Source of the DNA: Glutamicibacter nicotianae
GTDB lineage: Bacteria > Actinomycetota > Actinomycetes > Actinomycetales > Micrococcaceae
Assembly: GCF_006539525.1 (NCBI RefSeq)
Contig: NZ_BJNE01000020.1
Span: 1-40,959 of the forward strand
Length of the DNA: 40,959 nt
Direction: 5' to 3'
In this document: positions 1 through 6,563 of the stretch, piece by piece
Layout: the number at the start of each line of letters is the position of its first letter
Position numbering within the stretch: the stretch's first letter is position 1
Translations under genes and position numbers: made by a program
Notes under the pieces: generated by a model
What the model was told of the DNA's origin: nothing
Databases searched by the model: none
What the model saw: the letters and a program-made list of their open reading frames with translations, nothing else

Positions 1-253
1 CGCAGAGGCTGACGCGACTGCTGATTCGACCGCTGACGCGACCGCTAACGCTGAAGCTGACGCAGCATCCGCGGGCGATTCTGCATCGAATGGATCTGAC
101 GAAGACTCCAGCTCCAACGGTCAGAACGATGGCAAGAACGATGACAAGCTGGCTGATACCGGCGCATCGGGTGTTCTCCTGGCAGGCGGTGCAGCAGTAC
201 TGCTGGCGCTGGCTGGTGCGGGCATCATGATTGCTCGTCGCAAGCGTGCCTAG
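1..253 (+). CDS. C-terminal end of a sortase-anchored surface protein (LAXTG type), 5' truncated by the window
   Basis: The frame is open from base 2 and ends at TAG 251-253. The visible 83 residues start with an Ala/Asp/Glu/Thr-rich low-complexity stretch, then a Ser/Asn/Gly/Asp linker, then KLADTGASG, a hydrophobic helix of about 20 residues (Val/Leu/Ala/Gly-rich) and the positively charged tail ARRKRA. This is the classic layout of a cell-wall sorting signal, with LADTG in place of LPXTG. Class E sortases of high-GC Gram-positives are known to prefer LAXTG, so covalent attachment to peptidoglycan by a sortase E is inferred. The functional part of the protein lies outside the window, so its role cannot be named. 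A strong terminator hairpin follows. Confidence 0.85.
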   Translation, partial: AEADATADSTADATANAEADAASAGDSASNGSDEDSSSNGQNDGKNDDKLADTGASGVLLAGGAAVLLALAGAGIMIARRKRA

Positions 254-279
254 TAGCTTGATCTTGTAATAAACTCGGC

Positions 280-312
280 AAGCCGGGCTGACCGCATGGG
301 TCAGCCCGGCTT
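280..312 (+). terminator. Terminator hairpin after the surface-protein gene
   Basis: Perfect 14-bp inverted repeat (280-293 with 299-312, arm AAGCCGGGCTGACC) around a 5-base loop, 27 bases after the stop codon. The T-run after it is short (TTATCGTCT). Confidence 0.8.
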
Positions 313-380
313 ATCGTCTATTCTGTGCTTAATATGTTGGGTGCAAAACCCTAAATAAGAAATAAAATTGACGATTGGCT

Positions 381-410
381 GCTCGTAGAATGACGATCCA
401 TTCTACGAGC
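381..410 (+). promoter_or_regulatory. Inverted repeat upstream of the DUF5819-HTTM pair
   Basis: GCTCGTAGAAT (381-391) and ATTCTACGAGC (400-410) form a perfect 11-bp inverted repeat with an 8-base spacer. It ends 34 bases before the start codon at 445. No T-run follows, so it looks more like an operator or an mRNA leader structure than a terminator. A TTGACG at 369-374 just upstream could be part of a promoter. The function is inferred. Confidence 0.45.
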
Positions 411-444
411 GAAAATCGGATTCCCGAACGGACAGGAATGGGAA

Positions 445-1248
445 ATGACGGTATCTTCTGGCACCGCCAAGAGTAGGAAATATCCGTTATGGCTTCGGCT
501 AGTTGGATTCGTCTGTGTCTTGCTCACTGCTTGGCATATTTTTGCGACGTTCCTCTGGGTGGCTCCCGCAAATGAGATTCGCAAAATAGTTCCAGATAAT
601 GCGTTGCGCAACTACATGATGCCCATGTTTGGACAAAGCTGGTCGGTATTTGCGCCCAAACCGGTCGATGGCGACTATTCCTTCGAAGTTCGTGTCAGCA
701 TCGTGGATGATGCAGGCGAAGAACGCACCACGGCATGGGTTGATCCTGTGAAGCGCGAAATGGACATGATCCATCACAATCTCTTCCCGCCGAGGGCCGC
801 GCTAGCGGGAGACCGGCTCTCAAGCGTTTACCAGAATTCATGGCGAAAACTAAACGACAATCAGCAAGAATCAGTCGAGCTCAGTTACTTCAAAGGTGAT
901 GACTGGACTCAACGCATGACTAACCGCCTCAATAGCCAAATTACGAAGAACTCGAGCAATTCGAAAAATAGAACGGCTGATTTCCTGGTCGCAGAAAAGC
1001 AGGCAAGTGCCTACGCCACTCAAGTTGCAAAGGCGGTCTGGGGCGATGAAGAGATTACTAGAATCCAGTTCAGGGCGGGTCGCCAAGGAGTCATTCCTTT
1101 TTCGCAGAGGAATGATGAAAATGCGAAACGGCCAAAGCCTGTCACCATCGAATCAGGTTGGCGTGGAATGACGGTAATGGATGGTCAAAGCCAAGAAAAC
1201 TTCGCCAAGGTTTTCAACTCGTTGGAAGCGGTGAATGCAAGTAAATGA
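445..1248 (+). CDS. DUF5819 family protein, SdpA-like
   Basis: This 267-residue protein has a short basic N-terminus, one hydrophobic segment at about residues 16-40, and then a large soluble region that is probably outside the membrane. The motif FGQSWSVFAPKP at residues 62-73 is the hallmark by which I recognise DUF5819. The same W-x-x-F motif is shared with SdpA of the Bacillus SDP toxin system. The ATG at 445 is preceded by AGGAATGGGAA; the ATG at 438 is out of frame. The stop overlaps the start of the HTTM gene (ATGA), so the two are translationally coupled and probably form one membrane complex. GC is about 48-50% in the parts counted, clearly below the roughly 60% of most of the window, which suggests transfer or relaxed codon use. 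The biochemical function is unknown. Confidence 0.75.
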   Translation: MTVSSGTAKSRKYPLWLRLVGFVCVLLTAWHIFATFLWVAPANEIRKIVPDNALRNYMMPMFGQSWSVFAPKPVDGDYSFEVRVSIVDDAGEERTTAWVDPVKREMDMIHHNLFPPRAALAGDRLSSVYQNSWRKLNDNQQESVELSYFKGDDWTQRMTNRLNSQITKNSSNSKNRTADFLVAEKQASAYATQVAKAVWGDEEITRIQFRAGRQGVIPFSQRNDENAKRPKPVTIESGWRGMTVMDGQSQENFAKVFNSLEAVNASK

Positions 1249-2387
1249 ATATAGCTTCGAAAGTATTGACCGCGATTGCTCGTATATGGTCCGCATTTTG
1301 GCGTGAGGGTCCACCGTACTTCCTCAATGTTTGCAAGAACGTAGTTGCTGCCGTTGAGGGCTGGCTGTATGACCAGAAACGCGCTCTCTATGGCATCGCT
1401 GTGGCTCGTATCCTGTTCGGGTCGGCTGCATTAGGCCTGCTGCTGACTAATTTCAACACCCGTTTCTACACCTATGGAAGCGGTGCAGCATGGTCCGGGC
1501 AACTTGAGGCACCAATCAGCTCATTTGGCGAAAGCGGCTTTTTCGATTTCTTCTTCTCGATTGCGAAGAATGATACGTCGGTGACCATCTTCTTCCTAAT
1601 GATGATGATTCTGGCTGTAACCCTCATAGTTGGCTACCGCGCACGTATCTTGCTTCCAATATTCCTGTGGCTATGGATTGGGTTCATTGAAACCCCGTTC
1701 TTCGGCAGCGATCAAGGTGACAACGCGATGCGCATTGCCATGTTCCTAATGATGTTCACTGACCACTCGGCCCGATGGTCGCTTGATGCGCGCCGTCGTG
1801 GACGCAATGCCGACTTCAGCGGCAACGTGTTCCAAAAGCTGTGGAATGGTGCCCATGTATTGCCTGCCCCGTTGACCGCTCTTTGGCATAACTTGGCCAT
1901 TATCGCCTTGGCCTGCCAAGTATTCATGATTTATGTTTCGGGTGCCTTGTTCAAGTCCACCGGTGAACCGTGGCAGGAAGGAACGGCTGTCTATGGTCCG
2001 CTGCACACGATGCGCTTTGGACCATGGCCCGAAATCAGCGAACTGATAACCACTATGGGCTGGTCTGTGGCCATCGCGAGTATTGGATCCATCATTCTGC
2101 AAGTCAGCTTCCCAGGGGCACTGCTATTCCGGTGGACACGAATACCTGTGCTGTTCGCGATGGTTTCGTTCCATATTGGTATTGCCATTTTGATGGGCCT
2201 TCCGTGGTTCTCCTTGGCAATGGTTGGCGTAGATGCCATCTTCATCCGTGACGTCACCTGGAGCCGCTTAGCGAATTGGTTCAAGAAGGCAGCCAAGGAT
2301 GCGCCTGCCGATGTGGCCGCTCCAGAAATGAAGACGGTTGTGGGCGATAAACGGAATGAAGAGCTGCACGAAAAAGTCAGCGTCTAG
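1245..2387 (+). CDS. HTTM domain (vitamin K-dependent carboxylase-like) membrane protein, SdpB-like
   Basis: This 380-residue integral membrane protein has several hydrophobic segments (around residues 50-67, 113-130, 134-150, 218-237, 269-290 and 303-335) and matches the HTTM/SdpB family in layout. The pattern RALYGIAVARILFGS near residue 45 and the later GDNAMRIAMFLMMFTDHSARWSLD are typical. HTTM proteins are related to the membrane part of vitamin K-dependent gamma-carboxylases. In Bacillus, SdpB works with SdpA to mature the SDP peptide toxin. Here the gene overlaps the DUF5819 gene by 4 bases, as expected for such a pair. No SdpC-like toxin precursor is visible next to it. The C-terminal 40 residues are charged and probably cytoplasmic. 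Substrate and activity are unknown. Confidence 0.75.
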   Translation: MNIASKVLTAIARIWSAFWREGPPYFLNVCKNVVAAVEGWLYDQKRALYGIAVARILFGSAALGLLLTNFNTRFYTYGSGAAWSGQLEAPISSFGESGFFDFFFSIAKNDTSVTIFFLMMMILAVTLIVGYRARILLPIFLWLWIGFIETPFFGSDQGDNAMRIAMFLMMFTDHSARWSLDARRRGRNADFSGNVFQKLWNGAHVLPAPLTALWHNLAIIALACQVFMIYVSGALFKSTGEPWQEGTAVYGPLHTMRFGPWPEISELITTMGWSVAIASIGSIILQVSFPGALLFRWTRIPVLFAMVSFHIGIAILMGLPWFSLAMVGVDAIFIRDVTWSRLANWFKKAAKDAPADVAAPEMKTVVGDKRNEELHEKVSV

Positions 2388-2400
2388 TACCCGATAAAAC

Positions 2401-2440
2401 CGAGGGGCTGTCTCCTGAATAATCAGGAAACAGCCCCTCG
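2401..2440. terminator. Bidirectional terminator between the HTTM gene and gabD
   Basis: CGAGGGGCTGT at 2401-2411 pairs with ACAGCCCCTCG at 2430-2440, with TCCTGA/TCAGGA extending the stem inwards. It lies between two converging genes and can serve both. Confidence 0.8.
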
Positions 2441-2454
2441 CTGCGCTTGGCGGA

Positions 2455-3837
2455 CTATTCGCCTACGTAGAACAGGCGCTTGTTCACGAACTCGTCCATG
2501 CCCAGCGGGCCAAGTTCGCGGCCGAAGCCTGAACGCTTCACGCCGCCGAATGGCATTTCTGCACCTTCCGCGCTGGCTGCGTTCACGTTGGTCATGCCGG
2601 ACTGCAGCTTCTGCGCCACCTTGGAAGCGCGCTCGACGTCGGTGGAGTGCACCGAACCTCCCAAGCCGTAGATGGTGTCGTTAGCCAGCTCGGTGGCTTC
2701 CTCGTCGCTGGATACCTTGTAGACCACGGCTACCGGGCCGAACAGCTCCTCGTAGTAGGCACGCATGTCCTTGGTGACGCCGCTCAGCACCGCAGGGGAG
2801 TAGTACGCGGAAGGGCCGTCGTGCAGCACGCCGCCGGCATGCAGGGTCGCGCCCTTGGAGACCGCATCCTGCACCTGTGCGTGCAGATCCTCGGCGGCCT
2901 TGCGCGAGGACATCGGGGCGAACGTGCCTTCCTCTTCCTTCATCGGGTCGCCGGCCTTCAAGCCCGACGCACGCTGGGTCAGCTCGGCAACGAAATCATC
3001 GAAGATGTCCTCCATGACGATCATGCGCTTGTTCGAGTTGCAAGCCTGTCCGGTGTTGTCGATGCGGAAGCCCCACGCAGTCTCGGCAATGCCGGCGACG
3101 TCGTCGGAGTCGAGAACGACGAATGGATCCGATCCGCCCAGCTCCAGCACTGCCTTCTTCAGGTTCCGGCCTGCCTGCTCGCCGATGATAGCGCCCGCGC
3201 GTTCCGAACCGGTCAGCGAAACGCCCTGGATGCGGGGATCAGCGATGATGGTCGAGATCTGATCGTGGGTGGCGAACAGGTTGTTGTAGACGCCTGCAGG
3301 CACGCCGGCCTCATCCATGATTTCCTGGATGGCCAGAGCCGAGCGCGGGCAGGACTCTGCATGCTTCAAGATGATGGTGTTGCCCAGCATCAGGTTTGGC
3401 GCCGCGAAGCGGGCCACCTGGTACAGCGGGAAGTTCCACGGCATGATGCCCAGCAATGGGCCCACCGGGCGCTTCTGTACGATGGCCTTGCCGCCGGAGA
3501 AGGACTTGATCTCCTGGTCCGCAGCCAATGCAGGGCCCTCGGTGGCGAAGTACTCGAAGATCTCCTGGCAGAATTCTGCCTCGCCCACGGCCTCGGACAG
3601 CGGCTTGCCCATCTCGGTGGTCATGATCTTGCCGAGCTCGGCAGCGCGCTCGGCGAAGAGCGCTCCGACCTTGGAGGCTATCTTGGCGCGTTCGTTGATG
3701 TCGACGTCCTGCCATGATTCGTAGGCGGTCTGCGCTGCAGCCAATGCCTGCTCGACTTGCTCGTCGGTTGCTGCGTCGAACTCCTCGACAACTTCACCGG
3801 TAGCCGGGTTCAAGACCTTGTAGGTTGGGGCGCTCAT
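2455..3837 (-). CDS. gabD: NAD(P)-dependent succinate-semialdehyde dehydrogenase family protein
   Basis: This 460-residue aldehyde dehydrogenase oxidises an aldehyde, most likely succinate semialdehyde, to the acid using NAD(P). Visible signatures include MPWNFPLYQVAR (cofactor/substrate region), LTGSERAG, the general-base motif LELGGSDPF, and NTGQACNSNKR with catalytic Cys266. The sequence resembles the short GabD1 group of actinobacteria in length and in the IQGVSLTGSERAG region. The frame is open for 23 further codons upstream, but the ATG at 3837 (MSAPTYKVLNPATGE) has GGAG a few bases before it and fits the family start. It stands alone, with terminators on both sides. Substrate specificity is inferred from family resemblance only; other semialdehydes are possible. 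Confidence 0.85.
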   Translation of the reverse strand: MSAPTYKVLNPATGEVVEEFDAATDEQVEQALAAAQTAYESWQDVDINERAKIASKVGALFAERAAELGKIMTTEMGKPLSEAVGEAEFCQEIFEYFATEGPALAADQEIKSFSGGKAIVQKRPVGPLLGIMPWNFPLYQVARFAAPNLMLGNTIILKHAESCPRSALAIQEIMDEAGVPAGVYNNLFATHDQISTIIADPRIQGVSLTGSERAGAIIGEQAGRNLKKAVLELGGSDPFVVLDSDDVAGIAETAWGFRIDNTGQACNSNKRMIVMEDIFDDFVAELTQRASGLKAGDPMKEEEGTFAPMSSRKAAEDLHAQVQDAVSKGATLHAGGVLHDGPSAYYSPAVLSGVTKDMRAYYEELFGPVAVVYKVSSDEEATELANDTIYGLGGSVHSTDVERASKVAQKLQSGMTNVNAASAEGAEMPFGGVKRSGFGRELGPLGMDEFVNKRLFYVGE

Positions 3838-4033
3838 CAATGCTCCTGTCGTTTGCACAAAAGTGGCCAGCGTAAGCCGCGTGGCTCTAACGTTAGCGGA
3901 CTCCACGCAATAAATGAATGTAATTCACTTCATATTGCGTCTACTCCGAGCTTATCTGCAGAAACAGCTTTCAGCCACCGAGGAACAGCAGGAATTTGGC
4001 TAGGGATGAAGATGCAGGCAGAAGCGAGCGAAA

Positions 4034-4073
4034 GAGCCGTGCTTTCCAAGTCATGACTTGGAAAGCACGGCTC
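4034..4073. terminator. 40-bp perfect palindrome, terminator of the aldo/keto reductase gene
   Basis: Bases 4034-4073 are a perfect palindrome (arm GAGCCGTGCTTTCCAAGTCA, centre CATG). It lies 37 bases past the stop of the minus-strand gene ending at 4110. Its shape fits a strong intrinsic terminator, although no long T-run follows. Confidence 0.65.
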
Positions 4074-4109
4074 GAGAGCACGGATATTTACTCTGTGACC
4101 AGTGGATCG

Positions 4110-5171
4110 CTAGCTGATGGCGGAGGTCCGCCACCAATCGATTCCTGCGTCGCCTTGGGCGATCTTGGCAATCTGGGCCAATTCAGCCTCGGAGAAGTCG
4201 AGGTTCTCCAGCGCACCAAGGTTCTCGTCCAGCTGCTTGGTGGACGAAGCGCCAATCAGCACCGAGGTTGCCGCACCTTCGCGCAGCAGCCAAGCCAAGG
4301 CCATCTGTGCCAGCGACTGCCCGCGCTTCCTGGCGACTTCGTTCAGGTTGCGGATCTTGGCGAGGTTCTCATCGGTCAGCTGGGCTTCGAGCGAACGGCG
4401 TCCGCCCTGGCGCACCACATCGGTGGTTTCCAGGTACTTGTCGGTGAGCAGGCCTTGGGCCAGCGGGGTGAAGGCGATGGTGCCCATGCGTTCCTTTTCC
4501 AAGGTCTGCAGCAGGCCGTGCTCTACCCATGGGTTCAGGATGTTGTACGACGGCTGGTGGATGACCAGAGGGGTCCCCAGGTCCTTGGCGATGGCGGCGG
4601 CTTCAGCAGTGCGTTCTGCCGAGTACGAGGAGATGCCCACATAGGTGGCCTTGCCTTGGCGGACCAGGGCATCCAGGGCGCCGATGGTTTCGTGCAGGGG
4701 AGTCTTCGGATCGAAACGGTGCGAATAGAAGATGTCCACGTAGTCCAGATTCATCTTCTTCAGCGAAGCCTCGCAGGAGGCCAGCAGGTATTTGCGGGAG
4801 CCAAAGGTGCCGTACGGGCCTGGCCACATGTCGTAGCCGGCCTTGGACGAAATGACCAGCTCGTTGCGGTAGGGCTTGAAGTCCTTGAGCATCATGCGGC
4901 CGAAGTTCTCTTCGGCTGAGCCTGCCGGAGGACCGTAGTTGTTAGCCAGGTCGAAGTGGTTGATGCCGTGGTCGAAGGCATGGCGCAGGATCTCGCGCTG
5001 GGTGTCGAAGGGGCGATTGTCGCCGAAGTTCCACCACAGTCCCAATGACAGCGGCGGCAAGCGCAGGCCGGATTCGCCCACGCGGCGGTAGCCGAAATGC
5101 TCGTAGCGGTCTGCGGCAGCAGTGTAGGGACGGTGCAATTCAGGGATGGACGGGAGGCGTTCGTATTCCAC
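4110..5171 (-). CDS. mgrA: Aldo/keto reductase, L-glyceraldehyde-3-phosphate reductase type (MgrA/YghZ)
   Basis: This 353-residue NADPH-dependent aldo/keto reductase is close in layout to the YghZ/MgrA group, which reduces L-glyceraldehyde 3-phosphate, methylglyoxal and related aldehydes. The catalytic tetrad is visible: Asp74 (HFDLANNYG), Tyr79, Lys110 (ISSKAGY) and His151 (FYSHRFD). SSYSAERT, QPSYNILNPWVE and the late IGASSTKQLDENL (cofactor phosphate binding) also fit. The start is GTG at 5171 with AAAGGTG just upstream. The protein is cytoplasmic. The gene is monocistronic and flanked by a 40-bp palindrome downstream. A role in aldehyde detoxification is known for the family; the true substrate here is inferred. 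Confidence 0.85.
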   Translation of the reverse strand: MEYERLPSIPELHRPYTAAADRYEHFGYRRVGESGLRLPPLSLGLWWNFGDNRPFDTQREILRHAFDHGINHFDLANNYGPPAGSAEENFGRMMLKDFKPYRNELVISSKAGYDMWPGPYGTFGSRKYLLASCEASLKKMNLDYVDIFYSHRFDPKTPLHETIGALDALVRQGKATYVGISSYSAERTAEAAAIAKDLGTPLVIHQPSYNILNPWVEHGLLQTLEKERMGTIAFTPLAQGLLTDKYLETTDVVRQGGRRSLEAQLTDENLAKIRNLNEVARKRGQSLAQMALAWLLREGAATSVLIGASSTKQLDENLGALENLDFSEAELAQIAKIAQGDAGIDWWRTSAIS

Positions 5172-5314
5172 GAGGCACCTTTCTGCCAGGCCAAGCGCTG
5201 GCGAGCGGAAATCGATGAGAAGTCAATTTCCACAATAGGCCAGAGTCTGAACTAAACAAATAGAGCCCAGGTGAATCCGCTGTGTGCGTAAAGGATTAGC
5301 GGATCGCGTTAAAT

Positions 5315-5367
5315 GATGAACCGACCCGCCAGGCCAAGGAGGTAACGCCTGTGCGGATCGGTTCATC
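5315..5367 (-). terminator. Long hairpin downstream of the small acidic protein gene
   Basis: GATGAACCGACCCGCCAGGC (5315-5334) pairs with GCCTGTGCGGATCGGTTCATC (5347-5367), giving about 19 of 20 paired bases around a 12-base loop. On the minus strand it follows the stop at 5466 by about 100 bases and is followed by ATTTAA. A terminator is the likeliest role. The rest of the 294-base gap holds nothing I recognise apart from the promoter region expected for the aldo/keto reductase. Confidence 0.5.
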
Positions 5368-5465
5368 TAGATCACTCGCACCTTGAGAAGGTATTAACCA
5401 CACTAGGAGCTGATTCTTGTAAAAAGCTGAACACTACGTGTGCGGTCTCTCAGGAAAAGTTGTTG

Positions 5466-5627
5466 CTAGTAATTCGAGGGCGGATCCGAAGCGGGGAATG
5501 ATTCGTCTTCCCACTCTTCGACGAGCGCTTCATCGTGCTCGTCATGGTGCTTCTTTTCCTCTTCGGCAAGCCGCAGCTTTTCCTCTTCAACGCCATCGGG
5601 CTGCCCAGCAGCTGATTGTTCAGGCAT
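5466..5627 (-). CDS. Small acidic protein with C-terminal FPASDPP motif (53 aa)
   Basis: This short gene reads MPEQSAAGQ near the start and ends in WEDESFPASDPPSNY. It has a good ribosome site (GGGAGGA) about six bases before the ATG. The middle is very rich in Glu, Lys and His (EEEKLRLAEEEKKHHDEHDE) and should form a charged helix. The ending FPASDPPS is a recurring signature of small uncharacterised bacterial proteins, which supports a real gene. It runs opposite to the following alpha/beta hydrolase, so the 150-base gap between them must hold both promoters. A hairpin (GGCCACCC/GGGTGGCC, 5650-5670) lies just upstream. Function unknown. Confidence 0.75.
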   Translation of the reverse strand: MPEQSAAGQPDGVEEEKLRLAEEEKKHHDEHDEALVEEWEDESFPASDPPSNY

Positions 5628-5777
5628 GCTCTTCCTCCCAACTTCCGTGGGCCACCCCCAGCGGGTGGCCTGACCCTGTGTCTTCAGTGTTCACCTATTC
5701 GACGCGGTTGTCGAGGGCGGGACGGAACTCTGATTTCGACTTCACCGCCGCTACAGGATTTAATCGGAGGCATGCCG

Positions 5778-6563
5778 ATGATCAATAATCCCGCAGACGG
5801 TTCCGAAATCTTCTTTGACGATGACGGGGCCGCCGGGGAACCGATTCTGTTCCTCCACGGCTCCGCCCTGTCACGCTCCATCTGGAGAGGGCTCGGCTAC
5901 ACCAAGGCGCTCGGCGAGAACCACCGCACCATCCGCATGGACCTGCGCGGACATGGGAAATCAGCCAAATCCCACGACGTAGCCGACTACACCATGGACA
6001 AGGTGGTCAGCGACATCCACGCCGTCATGGATCATCTGGGCATCAAACGCATCCATATCGTCGGCTACTCCTTCGGCGCACGCACCGGCCTGCACATGGC
6101 CATGCACCATCCCGAGCAGGTGATTTCGCTGATCATGCTCGGCGGCACCTATGAAATCACCCCCGGCGAAATCGGGAAGCTCTTCTTTCCTGGTTACCTT
6201 GATGTCCTCCGCAACGGCGATATCGAAGGTTTCGTCACCGGGCAGGAAAAGAATGGGCGTCTGGATCCAGCCACCCGACTGGCCTTCAAGTCCAACGACC
6301 CGCTGGCGCTGGCCGCCTACTACGAAGCTGCCGAGACCCTGCAGAACATCGAGGTGTCCGAGCTGGCGAAGATCAGGATCCCGACCCTGCTGCTGATCGG
6401 CACCAGGGACCAGCCGCGCTTCGACCAGAACAAGATCATGGTCCGCACCTTGCCCAATGCGCGCATGGTGGCCTTGCCAGGCCGGACCCACGGCAGCACC
6501 CTGTACCCGATTGAACCGGTAGTGAGCGCCATCAAGTCCTTCTGGTCAGGTCGCCAGGCATGA
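5778..6563 (+). CDS. Alpha/beta hydrolase
   Basis: This 261-residue cytoplasmic hydrolase has the usual landmarks: the oxyanion-hole region LFLHGSALS at about residues 25-32, nucleophile Ser98 in GYSFG, an acid Asp in LIGTRDQ and His in GRTHGS near the C-terminus. Two in-frame ATGs lie at 5772 and 5778. GGAGG at 5766-5770 sits only 1 base before the first but 7 before the second, so 5778 (MINNPADGSE) is chosen. The stop overlaps the start of hrpB (ATGA), so the two are co-translated. The substrate cannot be predicted; esters, lactones or haloalkanes are all possible for the fold. Confidence 0.85.
   Translation: MINNPADGSEIFFDDDGAAGEPILFLHGSALSRSIWRGLGYTKALGENHRTIRMDLRGHGKSAKSHDVADYTMDKVVSDIHAVMDHLGIKRIHIVGYSFGARTGLHMAMHHPEQVISLIMLGGTYEITPGEIGKLFFPGYLDVLRNGDIEGFVTGQEKNGRLDPATRLAFKSNDPLALAAYYEAAETLQNIEVSELAKIRIPTLLLIGTRDQPRFDQNKIMVRTLPNARMVALPGRTHGSTLYPIEPVVSAIKSFWSGRQA

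Noticed and set aside
2-70. Short tandem repeat of GCTGACGCGACC-like units
   Set aside because: The repeats encode an Ala/Asp/Thr-rich stem of the surface protein and vary in sequence; no CRISPR-like spacing or length.
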